Source: Durusdinium trenchii
Lineage: Eukaryota > Sar > Dinophyceae > Suessiales > Symbiodiniaceae
DNA length: 64,000 nt
Direction: 5' to 3'
Assembly (NCBI GenBank): GCA_963970005.1
Contig: CAXAMN010018890.1
Span: forward strand, 832,263-896,262
A program made the translations under genes and the position numbers. Positions 43,201 to 54,765 of this stretch are shown piece by piece (the stretch's first letter is position 1; each line of letters starts with the position of its first letter). The notes beneath the pieces are model-generated. The model did no database searches. It worked only from the letters and a program-made list of their open reading frames with translations, and was not told where the DNA came from.

Positions 43201-45010
43201 TCCCCGCTCAAATTAATTATAAATTTCTTTAATATATTTTATTCGATTAATTTGGAAAGAATATAAATATATCCTCGTTAACATTTCTATTACCAAATGG
43301 ATGGACTTAGGATTTATGCTTTTTGTTGATGTATAGTAAGGTTATATTTTGTAAGGATTTTAATCTGCCGATAGTCGGACGTCTGTGGCCTCTTCATTTT
43401 GTAAAGGATTTTTATGGTTAGACATATTTTATAATTAAAATTATTGTCGATTTGGAATTCTTATTTTGGAATGGTTTAGCATTAATGATTAATACTACAA
43501 TATAATCCTTTTTAATGGTTATAATAGAATATCTTTCAATTTGAGTATTTTGCAAAAGAAGAGCATGGCTAAAAATTATTTCTAATGACATTTTATTACA
43601 GAAATTTAGGTATTTTTTGTTGAACATTACATTTATGGAAATCTAATCTTTGGGATTATCATTTTGTAATGATTATACCCTTTTTTTATCCATCCAGGAT
43701 ATTAAGAACCTAGCCAATGGGTTAGGCATTCTGTAATTTAATGACTAAGGGTTGGTCATTTAGTAATAAAAAGAACTTGCGGGGTATGCATTCTGTAGTC
43801 CCCTATGTTGGGGAAATTGTTTTGTGGCATAGAATGATCTATCCTAAGTCGAACATGCAAATCTAAATGGGGATATAGAATATGGTATTTAGAAATATTA
43901 TAATTGTTTTTTAGATTATTATTTTGGGTGGGATTTCGCGTGGTTAGGATTTTTAAATATGAAATATGGGGGAAGATATAGAAATTAATAATATATTAGA
44001 TATATATATTTTTAAATAAAATATTGAATATAATAAATATATCCACCAAATAAATAGGATATTATAATAATGATTCTAAAATATTTAATTTATTCTTTAG
44101 ATATTGAGATTTTATTTTGTATATATATATATATTTAAACCCACATATATATATATATCGGAAACATAATATTTATATATTCTTTTTTAGTAGCGCTATG
44201 CCGTACGCAAATCTATGCGTGCTAATCTTTTTTTAATATATTAATTTTTCGTATATGGTTTATTTAATTAACCAATTATATTACCATAATATATATGGTT
44301 TTGTAGGAGTTATGTGTCTTATTTGCAATTGCATACGCGCATTATCAAATCGATAATAATTCATCGTTAAATTACATTAAAGATTTATAAGTCCCATACT
44401 ATAAAATTACGCTAGAATCGTCCCCAATAATATCCATAACAAAAATTTTTGACGTCCTTAATAAAGCATATCAAAAATTTTGTGCTTTAAAAAAGAAATG
44501 CCCGAATTGCGATAAAAATACAATAATATGTCCGGACCAAAAATAACAAATTTAAATTATATACGATATCTATGTTATAACACATCGATTTTGCTACATA
44601 TTAAAAAGATCTAATAATTTAACCGGCACTAATATAATACATATGCATTTATTGCCACAAACATATTGTTTATATAAAGGAAAAAAAATATTTTTATCGA
44701 AAATTAATCTATCGAATAATATATTATTTAAATAAATCTATATAAAAAATAATTAAAATATATGTATATATTTATATTTATTTTATATATATTTAAATAT
44801 ATATTAATCATAATATTATTTATTAATTTTATAAATATATATATATATATTAATCAAAAATATATTTTTTGAATATATTTTAGACTATTCTTATTAGACG
44901 TTATTGTTATTTTGGATCTATTATTAAATTTCAATACATTCTAAAAAGAAAAAACACTATATATAATAATATATATATATATATAATGCTATATTTTTAA
45001 ATATAAATCA
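43201..45010. other. AT-rich segment 2, 1.8 kb, with a degenerate 30-bp array
   Basis: Nearly all of this segment is A/T with long TATA runs, in strong contrast to both sides. At 43715-43845 about four units of some 30 bp share GGGTTAGGCATTCTGTAAT-like cores, and looser TTTTGTAAGGATT copies occur upstream at 43346 and 43396. The only frame longer than 60 codons (minus 43418-43627) is Ile/Lys/Asn-rich and I do not call it. Confidence 0.85.
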
Positions 45011-45050
45011 ATCGACCGGGAATTCGCATGGTAGCAAATATTGCCCGGGT

Positions 45051-45392
45051 TCATTTCCGTTGGCCACAACACATGCACCAAGGCTCTTGGGATCGACACC
45101 AGGCTTCCCAAACGCGAACCAAGTTCGCCAGTCCGTCGCAGAAGTTGGCATCACGCTCGCTGGAAGGGGCAAAGTGGGCCAGGTCAATGAGACGGACTTC
45201 CTCGCACGGCGTGGACGTGCACGGGATCGCTTCGAAGCAGATCTCCAGATCCGACTTGAGTTGTGGCAAACGAACATCCGAGTCGGGGTGGATGAAGAGG
45301 GGTTTATGGGATGAGTGGAGGCTTCTTCGGAAACATGATGAGCCACCGGAGACAAGGATGTGGAGATGAATTATCCAATGACAGCATACCAA
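45051..45392 (-). CDS. Candidate exon, unknown protein
   Basis: The minus frame is open and protein-like (PQLKSDLEICFEAIPCTSTP, then an acidic-hydrophobic helix), ending at TGA 45051. AG acceptors lie near 45335. It is the first coding-like sequence after the AT-rich segment. Two other frames are open, including plus 45060-45314. No family is recognised. Confidence 0.3.
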   Translation of the reverse strand: MVCCHWIIHLHILVSGGSSCFRRSLHSSHKPLFIHPDSDVRLPQLKSDLEICFEAIPCTSTPCEEVRLIDLAHFAPSSERDANFCDGLANLVRVWEAWCRSQEPWCMCCGQRK

Positions 45393-46406
45393 GGAACCAG
45401 CTGTTGGTGCCTCGAGGGTGAAGTTCCAGTTTCCATGCTTTCGTCACCCTGCCGAGCCTGTTGTAAAAGCAAATCACTGACAACTTGACATTCATGACGC
45501 TCCGTTCATTCTTTTAGCGCTAGAAGACATGACTCTACTCAAGGGATCCTCGCTGTCGCTACACCAAGGGGCACAGCGGCCTCCCAGCCGCATCTCACGG
45601 GTAAAGAGGAGGCTTGCGGCCCTCAAGGTTCCACCAAAGCCTGAGTTGTTGACCCTGCTGGTGCATGAACCCTCCGGCGACCTCAAACGTTCCACTTGAC
45701 TCCAAGCGAGAGCTCGTGAACTCCAAGCGACCTCTATTGGAGGATTCACTGCTCGTGTCAATGAAAGATAATGAAAGCTACATGAGTTTCCAGGTGGACA
45801 ATCACATCACCAAAAGATTCCATGCCATACCTGTCCAAACCCTTATAGCGCTTGCTTCCCCTTCCCTCCCCTGTCCTGAGTCACTAGAAGCCCGTGACAT
45901 GAGACCCTCCTGACTGGCTTTAATCGATGCCTATCCATGCTCAGCGGTCATTGTGAATGCTCACAACCATCCGCCCTCAGTCACCCCAACATCTTCTTCA
46001 GCTGTTGGTTCCGAGTTCCATCCAATCTTGACCCATGTTCTTCCATGTCCAAAAACAATTTCCCGTGACCTTCTCCCATCCCAACCTCTCAACTAGGAAA
46101 CAAGTTGTGGAGGCTTGAAGGGCTGAATTTGACATTCAGAAGTGTGATTCTAATCTCCTGCTGCACGCCCTAGCTCAGGCAAGAAGCTGACTTGAACCGT
46201 TGAAATGCTTGATAGGTCTTTATATATAACAGGTATATATAGTTATATACCATACATCACAATATATATACATATATAAAGTATATACTTGCCTCTGCAA
46301 GCCAAAACTGTTTGACAACACTTGACCCATGAAACGATGGGGTGTGGCCAGTGTTTTGACCGCACTTGGAGAAGTGAAAGTCTCGGTGATTTGGCTTCCG
46401 ACTTGG
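45393..46406. other. Non-coding stretch with TATA low complexity
   Basis: 46219-46288 is TATA-rich. No gene is supported. Confidence 0.4.
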
Positions 46407-46775
46407 CTACCACCAGTAAGTTCTGGCCACCCAACAATGAAGCCAGGCTTGATCGCCCCTGGCCGTTGACCAATTGAAACCATCTCTCGCCAAACCCTTC
46501 AATCCTACAGCTTTCCACTCTTGGCTTTTCACACAGCTCCAGCAAATCTTGATCCAGGCACCGGCTTCCGCCGCTACACTGATGGCCTGCAGCTGCTCTA
46601 GCATGGCCCGCGCCGTGCGCACGTCGATCTCGACGGACTCGGGTGGGACGGGCGCCGCGCTGGGGTCGGGGGGGAGGGGGCCGAAGCCTGGGGGGGAGGC
46701 GAAGAAGGCAGGAAGCAGCCAGGCAGCGAACCTCAGAGCGTTGGAGACCCAGAATGCTCGTTTTTTCTGAAACAA
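46407..46775 (-). CDS. Candidate exon, unknown protein
   Basis: The minus frame reads a hydrophobic stretch (LRFAAWLLPAFFASPPG), a proline linker and a helix (VRTARAMLEQLQAISVAAEA) from about 46755 down to 46560. GT in GCCGGTGCCTGG near 46557 is a possible donor; the rest of the frame to 46407 looks intronic. The start could be a membrane or signal-type segment. No family is recognised. Confidence 0.35.
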   Translation of the reverse strand: MFQKKRAFWVSNALRFAAWLLPAFFASPPGFGPLPPDPSAAPVPPESVEIDVRTARAMLEQLQAISVAAEAGAWIKICWSCVKSQEWKAVGLKGLARDGFNWSTARGDQAWLHCWVARTYWW

Positions 46776-47428
46776 CTCACCCGGAGGCGATGGAGATGGT
46801 CTTGGGGGACCATGAAACCATAGTTAACAACTCTGTGAACTCAATTGAACTCATGAACTGTTCCTGGTTTATCCTTGCTCCATCCTTTGCCTTTTGTGAG
46901 TGATTTCGGGGTTACCGGTGGCACGTGGCGTCTAGAGTCTAGGTGATTGGTTTCCACCCATCTCTTCTCCGTGTGCTGTCTCGATGGGTCGTGGCGGCGA
47001 GCCGCGACGGCTCTCCGCCATGTGCCTCCACAATGAATTGATGCCTTTGTAAGTTCCATGATCAAGTACTTGGTTGACAAATGTATGTAGGACGCTACTA
47101 GTAGGTCGAGAACAGCACACTTGGTTGGATGACACATACTCAAATAGATTCAAATAGTAAATAAGCCAAACAGCGCAGCCTGTTCGCACATTTCATTTTT
47201 GCGTTGGCAACTCGAAATGTGGCGTAACCAATGACAAAACAATTGATGCATTGATGACTCTAAATGTCTCTAAACCACCTGCAAGTACACCCCAAACACA
47301 TCAATGTACACATAACATGCACCTTCTTTGTTACAAGTCCTGATACTTATCCCTGAAGGGGGACGACAACTTCAGTCTAGTCTATTCATCTCTTACTTGC
47401 CGATTCTCTGATCCTGTCATCAAATGAG
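46776..47428. other. No gene supported
   Basis: Only short open frames are seen. Confidence 0.4.
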
Positions 47429-47691
47429 CTAAAACACCTCATTATAGAAAATGTTCCATTTCCAACGTGCCCGGCTGAGTCTATTTTCCACCCGCGGCTG
47501 GTCAAAAGTCCCAAGCAAGTCTATCTCAATGAGGGGCTCATCGGTCTTGAGGCTCCCTCGCGGCTTCAAGTTCTCGGACTGCAGGACCAATGCGCCCGCC
47601 TTCATCCCTGCCACACGGAAGCCGTCCATGGCACTACTGGCCGAGTAGACCTCATCGAACTTTTTAGACTCCTCCACACGAAAAGAAGCAG
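47429..47691 (-). CDS. Candidate terminal exon, unknown protein
   Basis: On minus, a pyrimidine-rich tract ends in CAG (47692-47694). The frame then reads VEESKKFDEVYSASSAMDGF, continues with mixed residues (LIEIDLLGTFDQP) and ends in a stop at 47429. Acceptor, composition and stop together make it one of the best exon candidates. No family is recognised. Confidence 0.48.
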
Positions 47692-48445
47692 CTGAAGGTG
47701 AGGGTGGAAGAGGGCTGAAGATCATGAGGGCCCAGCACCCTCTCCAGCGAGCTTTTTTGGGGACCTTATTCACGCCTGGTTTCAATATAGGACGTGTCAG
47801 GGATCGTGCTATGCTGAGTTGGAGGGGATGGTTTGTCTTCAAGCTATTCCCTCCAGTTGCACTCCTGATCACAGGGGAAAGTACAGGATGAACCTATGGG
47901 GTAGTAAGTGTCGCACTATTCTAACATTGCTACGGTTCAAAAAACCAAAATGGACAATCTGTCCCCTCAAAGGTGTCTAGCAGTCCAATGCAACACAATA
48001 TGCAAATCTCCTTCCAAAACACCGCAGCGATTTTCTGTGATTGCTCTTCATGATGCATACTCCTCACATGGCACGTTGCCCCATGGTCGGCAGAAGAAGC
48101 GCGTGCCATTGGCGCCCCATGGGTGTTTGCCCTTCAAACGGTAATGGGAAGCTTTGTGGGCCCATGGGCCTTGAGAATCGAATCCAACTTTCCCGTTCAA
48201 GCGCATATGATGGAAGCTAGCGAAGACATGTGGTTCAGAGTTCATGAATTTTGTCAGACCCTCACTCATTATCGGACTACTTGAGTGAATTCTGTGATGC
48301 AATATCGCTCAATATCCATCAGTCAAATCACTTCTGGAGTTAGGCACCTCCGCAAGGGTTCCGACCAACTCGTCTCCTCACCCAAAACTCTGGCCAGTTC
48401 CAAGTGGCATGTCTCTTGACTTCCTCTATCCCTAGTCCTATTGTG
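47692..48445. other. Intron-like stretch
   Basis: No gene is supported. The minus frame of the exon on its right side stays open to 47872, but loses protein-like character. Confidence 0.4.
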
Positions 48446-48652
48446 TCAGATGGAGTCTTTGAAGTCCGGATTTGTTCCGCTGACTCTTTGTGAGTTTTGG
48501 TTTTGGCAGTTTGTGTACCCGTCCTTGGCGACCTTGGCCGGAGAGGCATCGTCTTCCCAGGTCTTCTTGCCAATCTTGATGTCCAACGTGGCCGTGGGAC
48601 CCACCAGTCCAGCCTCACCCCGACCAGTCCGTGACGGTCCGATGACGGTCAA
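48446..48652 (-). CDS. Candidate exon, unknown protein
   Basis: The minus frame contains TATLDIKIGKKTWEDDASPA and a lysine/aspartate helix from about 48615 to 48515. Below 48510 it looks intronic. It may belong with the candidate at 47429-47691. No family is recognised. Confidence 0.3.
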   Translation of the reverse strand: MTVIGPSRTGRGEAGLVGPTATLDIKIGKKTWEDDASPAKVAKDGYTNCQNQNSQRVSGTNPDFKDSI

Positions 48653-49864
48653 GCGAAAAGGGTGGGGAACTCAAGTGGCCTCTCGGCCTCTCTCCGTGAC
48701 TTGGGTCCGAGGCCAAACAAAATACACACACACATGGATGTATAATCACACATATATATATATATGTTATAATCGTATATAATCGTATGTGTATATATAC
48801 ATACATACCTGGAACCTCAAATGATCACCGTCTTTGGAGTGCCAATCAGTTTTGAGACGCCACAGGGCATTGATTGGAGTTCTGTTTTTGGGTGTTTGGC
48901 TAAAAATATCAACCAATCAAGGACTGCTTTCATTATGTGGAAACCTTGCCGGAGATGAGCTGGAGACACCCAAATGCTAAAAAACACGACTCTCCATTTA
49001 AAAACATGACGCAAACGACTAGAAGCACAGCACAAACAACTGGAAACACAACACCGTTGTGTGAGCCACCTGAAACAACAACCAAAAAAGACGCAAACGA
49101 TCAACAAAACGACGCGAACTCTCGACTTGTGGCGCCACTTTGGTGCTTTTATTCAAAACACTTTGGAATGCCTGGAGTGCCCTTTGTGACACCAGCACAC
49201 AGGTTTTGGATTCATTTTTTGGTGGTCTATCAAAAAATCTAAAGCAACTAAATTTTGGTAGGTGTTCCAGGCTCCAGGTGTATATATATAGATAGATAAC
49301 ATACCATAAATAAGTAAATATGTACATATGTGTGTGTACATCAAGCCGAAGAGCTCGGTAAATACTCATTTCCAGCTGAGCAATGCGAAACATCTAGCAT
49401 CGTCTCCGACAAATGTCAGTTCTGGAAGGGTAGTCATCCAGCAGGCCCTGTTCAACTTCCGTGGTTGTTCAATTAAAGACTTCTAAAGTACAACAATGTA
49501 CAACATCATACCAAACTAGTCTGAGTCTAGTAGTCCAGTGACCGACATTTTGGCTGAAGAAACATGTATCCACCAAGCTGTCGGACTCTCCAGTTTTGAA
49601 ATGGTCAACCAGATTCAACCAGTCAACCTGGAGTGGATAGAATCTGGAACAGCCCTCAACTTGTGAAGTAAATATTTGTAAATCACAAGCCTGGCAGTGC
49701 GGTCAACACAAAATGAAGAGAATAACCGCCGGCCTGGGTCATGCTAAACTGCTGCTTTGGATGGCAAGATCTCGAGAAATACCCACAGCCATGTCATCCA
49801 TTGAACGTTTTCAGACTTGAACATCTTGAGAACAGTATAGAACAGTCATGTCTCCTAGCTCCTT
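48653..49864. other. Non-coding stretch; TATA runs and a spliced-leader-like 14-mer
   Basis: 48745-48812 is TATA-rich, as is 49277-49345. CATTTTGGCTGAAG at 49546-49559 matches the end of the spliced leader at 13 of 14 bases. No gene is supported. Confidence 0.35.
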
Positions 49865-49947
49865 TGGCTAACTCTTGCTCCAGGCGACGTAGGCACTCTC
49901 GAGCTCCATGTAGTCCACAGACCCCACGGATCGGACGCCGTGGAACT
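49865..49947 (-). CDS. Candidate terminal exon, short
   Basis: After CAAG on minus (49948-49951), the frame reads FHGVRSVGSVDYMELESAYV and ends AWSKS before TAG. Acceptor and stop are both in place. No family is recognised. Confidence 0.3.
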
Positions 49948-50240
49948 TGGATAAGAATGGGCCCAGGGAGGAGCCTTAGTCGTGGATGCATGACCCCCTA
50001 TCGTGCCCGTGGTGCCCAAATGAACATGCTCTTCGGCTTCGACGGGCCATGTGACTGGCGCTGAGCTAGCGTCGTGCACATGATCAAAGATCTGCCTGGA
50101 AACGATACGCTTTGGAAGATTGCAAAACTACTTCTTTTTTTTTCCGGATGGTAAGTGCAGTCATTCTTCTCAAATTCTCCTTCAGCGAGTCTTCTTTGCG
50201 ATTTTGCCAAGCTCATTCAACAATTCTCTAATGTGTTAGA
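49948..50240. other. Intron-like stretch
   Basis: A minus frame at 49990-50064 could be a further exon piece; nothing firm. Confidence 0.3.
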
Positions 50241-50435
50241 AGCGAACGTTAACATCCCCACCCCACCCCACCCCACTCAAAGTCAGTCGGACAGTGTAGC
50301 GTAGCAAAGAAGAGCTTCTAATGGTGTGCACACTTTTAAGCGAACGTTAACATCCCCATCCATCCCACCCCACTCAAAGTCAGTGGCACAGTGTATTGTA
50401 GAGTATCTACAAGTAATGTATTGGTGTGCACTTAG
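50241..50435. repeat. 98-bp tandem duplication
   Basis: AGCGAACGTTAACATCCCCA starts at 50241 and again at 50339; the copies stay similar to about 50435, with CCCCA repeats inside. Confidence 0.85.
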
Positions 50436-51731
50436 ACAGCATGCAAGAAAAAACGGTGAAAAGAGAAAACATATTGCCATACTTCACTATATACATGCGA
50501 CAAAAAACATGAACATCGCAAGAAGACCGCAGGGGTCGGTCACCAGCGGTCTTGGATGTAGGTATCTGTAGGTGGTTGAAGAAGTGTGAGAGCGAAGTAG
50601 CGAGGATCGCAGTGAAGTTTCTAAAATGTGTTGCGAATGCAGGACACAAACACATCAAAAACCATGTCCTCGTCATGCCAAGCGTTCTTCTTGGTTCGTG
50701 GGCTCTTAGCTCCAATCTAATGCTTGCAGCAATGGATCCCGAACCCCCGAAAATAAAGGGCCACCTGTGATTCCAAAGCCTAGGGCCTAGCTAAAAAGCA
50801 AAAACCTAGGAACTACTAGGAATCTTGCTTAATGTTGACCCTTGATGAATCAATTCTCCCCAAAGGTTTTTAGATGTAGAGCTGTCTGTCCTAAGACATT
50901 TTGTGGAACATCTCCAAATCTCCACAGGGCACCAGCAACCCTGGAGCCTGGTACCTCTGACTCTCTGGCACCAAGTCTCTGCCAAGCGCTTGGTACGCCA
51001 GGACCTCTCTAGACGCGTACCTCGTGCCCGGAGGAGGTAGTAGCGTTGGGGCTGGATTGGGGTGATGCCAACACCGTCTTTTTCTTTCTTAACAGGTTGG
51101 ACTTGGACAAGGATAGAAAAGAGAGGAGTCCCCCAAATGTTGCACCCCCAGGTGTAGTGCTCTAGTTGAAGTCACCCATGCCCAGCTGCCTGTCAGCTTC
51201 ATCCACAGGCTTCAGGATCCTGGCAAGCGGGCTATGGTGAGTCACCTGGGAGGAAGTCATGCGAATACTGGTTAGGTTGACAGGTCAACATTGCTAACAA
51301 ACCCTTCTCAACCAAGGTGGACCAGGCCTTTCGGTTGACTCCGTTTCTATATTCGAGACTTCATATTTGGGTGATTGCTCTAAGCTATAGGTATAGTTAG
51401 CTAGGTCCATGTGTGGGAAATCATCACTGCAACAAGTAGCGGGATGACCCAACTTTGTGCACCGGATCACTCAACTTTGTGCACCGATGCCGTTGAAACC
51501 GTTTAAGCAACGTTTCGTCGTCTGTTCGTGGTACCAGTCCTGGTGCCCTCCTTGTTGGTCATCATCGGCCTTGGATTTGTTGATCTGGGGACTTCGAATG
51601 TGTTCTCAGCCCAATGAAGTAGACAAGAACATTGGTCTGATGTGGCACACATCTGTGATAAAGCTTGTGAGTGTCTTCCGGACATCTGTCCTTTGAGCGT
51701 CTAAGTTCCACAAACGACACAAACCTATATA
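50436..51731. other. No gene supported
   Basis: 50826-50860 resembles one arm of the MITE-like family (CCTTGATGAATC, then CCCC) but no partner arm is seen. Otherwise only short frames. Confidence 0.35.
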
Positions 51732-52074
51732 TCACAAAAATGACCTGAAACAAGGATCCATGGGAAGCATCACAGACTTCGCACCATCAAGAAGTGATCC
51801 TTCACACGAATGGCACTCAACCTTCGATCCTTTGAGCTCCCACATCCGCGAGCGGCATCCAAGGAGCTCATGTGCGCCACCCGCCTTTTCTCCCAAGATC
51901 AGCCACTCCGTTTCCTCCGCGGTACTCCCCCAGCTCCACATGGCTTTCGGCTTTCGGGACCGCTTTCGACCGGTCAAAGGCCCGATGATGGAAGGGACGT
52001 TCTGACGTGGGAATGGTTTTGAAGACCGAACCAGTCACGGTTTTGAAGGGAAAAGAAGAAGGAACCCGAACCAA
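51732..52074 (-). CDS. Candidate exon region, frame uncertain
   Basis: Two minus frames look protein-like: 51732-51977 (with STAEETEWLILGEKAGG and a cysteine-containing tail) and 51868-52074 (with PKAESHVELGEYRGGNG). They may be neighbouring exons of one gene. Plus frames are also open. No family is recognised. Confidence 0.27.
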
Positions 52075-52748
52075 TCACTTGCAGCACTTGACTCTGTATG
52101 ATTCTTGCGGTGGTGGGTTAGTTGTCAGCTTAATTTATTTGCCTTAACATCTCATGCGATGATCTCATACATTTTGATTTTTGTAGGGCTTTTGCTGCTT
52201 CTTCCATGAACCCCCTCCTAGAAACAATGACACCGCGTACCTTAGATCTTATTGGTGAGCGCGGGGGAATGTTCATACAGTGAACAGAAGTACGTGCTGG
52301 TTCTGGGCTGATTCCAACAAACCTAGAGCCACAACGAAGCAACTGGGGTGGCTGAAAAACAACTCAACTTTGTTAAGCGAGGCCAACAAACATGATGTTT
52401 TTTGCACGTGTTGTCACGTCTCTGTTATTTAATTATGATGAGTGCCGATCTCAGAGAAAAAGTGTTCCATGATGCTTGGATCACCGGGCTCAAAAGCGGC
52501 GTGGCCTTTGGCGTTTTCGGCTGCAGTGGCACCTTTTTACACTCGACCGCTTTTCTGAAGGATTTCTCGGTCCTCTTCTCTGGCCTAAGCTGGCGAAAGC
52601 TGGGCGAAGGTCAGCCAATGCGAGGGTCGCCCAAAACAGTGACGAAAAGCTGAGGAAGAAGCTCTCCAGTCGGGGTGCGATGATGTTTTATGGGCATGCC
52701 CTGGGATTTTCCGAGTTTATATACCACCCTCCATGCTTAAGAGGCCAC
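52075..52748. other. No firm gene; open plus frames
   Basis: Plus frames at 52402-52653 and 52476-52754 are partly protein-like but compete with each other and with minus. Confidence 0.25.
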
Positions 52749-52940
52749 CTATGAGATGCCATGGATTGCGCCTGGCCATCCACCGTCGCCCGGTCGTCCG
52801 CCCTCGGCCAGCTTCTGCCGGCTGCTTCGGCCCCAGACGTTAGCAACGACAAAGTGCGCAAATCGTGTAGCCTGAGGAGACGGCGGGACGCGGGACGTCG
52901 GGTCGATCTCGTAAGGACGAAGGATTCCATCATGGACCCA
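52749..52940 (-). CDS. Candidate terminal exon, unknown protein
   Basis: The minus frame reads EIDPTSRVPPSPQATRFAHF and a glycine-rich end, with a stop at 52749. A second minus frame is open over the same bases. No family is recognised. Confidence 0.28.
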   Translation of the reverse strand, partial: WVHDGILRPYEIDPTSRVPPSPQATRFAHFVVANVWGRSSRQKLAEGGRPGDGGWPGAIHGIS

Positions 52941-53446
52941 CCCATTGGCCCATGGTACCTCATAGTTATATATATATATATATATATCTCCGCATATACA
53001 TATCCATAAACACAAGTATTTATGTAACAATGCACGTGTGTCTACAGCAAATTGACGCAGGGAGAACAAGGGAGTCTCATGGTTTCAACCTGGTGTAGGG
53101 TGAGAAGTCCATATGAAAAGTGCATGTAGGATGATTCTTTTCGAGCATGATTAATTTTTGCAGCTCATCCAAAAACAAACAGGCTTCCATGGTTTGTCTC
53201 AAGTTGCCGAGACAATGCTAGACTACTAGAATCTACTAGACTGCTAGACCATGTGGGTATGATGCTGGGAGTGCGATGTGGACACAAGCACTCGGCTCTT
53301 TTCAACATTAGACCCAACCAGTTCAGCAAGTCCTACGGTTGCGGCACTGGTCTCACTCACATGCTCATGACACTTAATACGCAAACATGCATACATTAGC
53401 CTGTAAAAAATATAATATAGATATATATATATAGAGATATATATAA

Positions 53447-53490
<44 letters not shown>

Positions 53491-53720
53491 GAGCTCCGGC
53501 TTTCCAAACCACCCCTGTCGTTCTTCTCTGCTAACAGTTTTGGGACCCATCCCCTTTTCCTACCAACGGACACCACCCGTCTTCTCCCGCTGGGCTGGGT
53601 GTTCCGACCGAGGGCCGTCGCAATCGTGGAGCCACAGCCTCGACGACGTGAAGGGCTTCGGGGCTTCGGTCGCTACAGTGAAGGGTCTTGTCATGTCTTG
53701 ACTTCTACGGAGACACTCAG
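52941..53720. other. Non-coding stretch with microsatellites
   Basis: 52965-52987 is an AT run; AAAG repeats follow at 53446-53490. No gene. Confidence 0.5.
53446..53490. repeat. AAAG tetranucleotide microsatellite
   Basis: Eleven AAAG units without interruption. Confidence 0.93.
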
Positions 53721-53804
53721 GGGCTCCTGGCCTTACTACTAGGAGCAAGGACGCTACTAGGGGCTCCTGGCATCGCTACTAGGAGCAAGGACGGTACTAG
53801 GGGC
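53721..53804. repeat. 40-bp tandem repeat, two copies ('ctactaggagcaagga' family)
   Basis: Copies start GGGCTCCTGGC at 53721 and 53761. They share this unit with the degenerate array at 19021-19160. Confidence 0.88.
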
Positions 53805-54127
53805 CTTTCTCGCTACAAAATATTAAGACGGCAAGTCACTGAGTGTCTCTGGTGGAGAAACCCTTCAGACTGGGCTGAACATAGGTCGAGCAAACCATTT
53901 TAGTCAAGGCATTCTCTCCTGTCTTCTTCGCGCAAACATCACCACCGATAAACTTGGGCTCTCCAAATAATGGCAACGGCTTGTGACATTGTGAGGAAAG
54001 GATTGCAAGACTAATAGAAATATCAAGAAGACGTAAACATCTGATGCATCGATATTATATGCATGGGAAAGAATAATCAGCTCAAGCTTCCCTGCTCCAA
54101 GACTTTCGACTTCAGGCTTCCCAAACT
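53805..54127. other. Non-coding stretch
   Basis: Nothing recognised. Confidence 0.4.
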
Positions 54128-54487
54128 TTAGAAAAGATTTCCCTTCGACATGGTGGATCCCCAAAAAGCGACGTCACTGGGCTCCCAGCGGTGGCAAATG
54201 GGCTCGGCGCTGCCCGTGCGATCATTCCGCGGCCGCTTGCGATCCTGACAAACAAGTTCCGGGTGGATGCTTCCCAACATGGACGGGGAACAAATCGGGT
54301 TGTTCAAATGGTTTTCGAGCAGGCCCTGTTCTCCCTGTTTGTTAGAAGGTAGAGTGGCAGTGAAACTTTCTGAGAGGAGCTCATCACAATTCGCTCCCCA
54401 AATGACCCGCTTAAGGGATCCGAAGCTTTCACCCAGACCGAAGCTTTCAGGAAGACACTGCCCCAAAAACACACACACACACAACAA
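54128..54487 (-). CDS. Candidate exon, unknown protein
   Basis: The minus frame is open for 119 codons and stays mixed and protein-like throughout (GLGESFGSLKRVIWGANCDE, later SDVAFWGSTMSKGNLF). It begins after a GT-repeat. No domain is recognised. Confidence 0.33.
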   Translation of the reverse strand: MLCVCVFLGQCLPESFGLGESFGSLKRVIWGANCDELLSESFTATLPSNKQGEQGLLENHLNNPICSPSMLGSIHPELVCQDRKRPRNDRTGSAEPICHRWEPSDVAFWGSTMSKGNLF

Positions 54488-54540
54488 TCAGGATTTTCCC
54501 ATCCCATTAAATAGCCGTCCAGGGTCTTACATAATGCGCA

Positions 54541-54765
54541 TCATGAATCTCCCAAGAATGGCACACTGCACAGGGCGTCGGAATTCGACCAGGTCTGAGC
54601 CCCGGGCAGCGCCACCGCCACCGCCATCCTGAAAGGAGAGGGCATCCGGTTCGACCGAGTGTGTCGATGGAATTTCTGAACGGCATCGACCCCCTCCACT
54701 GACCTAGATAGAAGAGATTCCATCTCCCTCCCTCCGCCCCCTCCACTGTAGAGATACAAATGCAT
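54541..54765 (-). CDS. Candidate exon, unknown protein
   Basis: The minus frame has a glycine run, then REMESLLSRSVEGVDAVQKF and a hydrophobic end, with a stop at 54541. A longer minus frame (54507-54950) overlaps but looks less like protein. Confidence 0.28.
   Translation of the reverse strand: MHLYLYSGGGGGREMESLLSRSVEGVDAVQKFHRHTRSNRMPSPFRMAVAVALPGAQTWSNSDALCSVPFLGDS

Noticed and set aside
43418..43627. 69-codon minus frame in the AT-rich segment
   Set aside because: Ile/Lys/Asn content is what AT-rich DNA gives by chance, and there is no motif.
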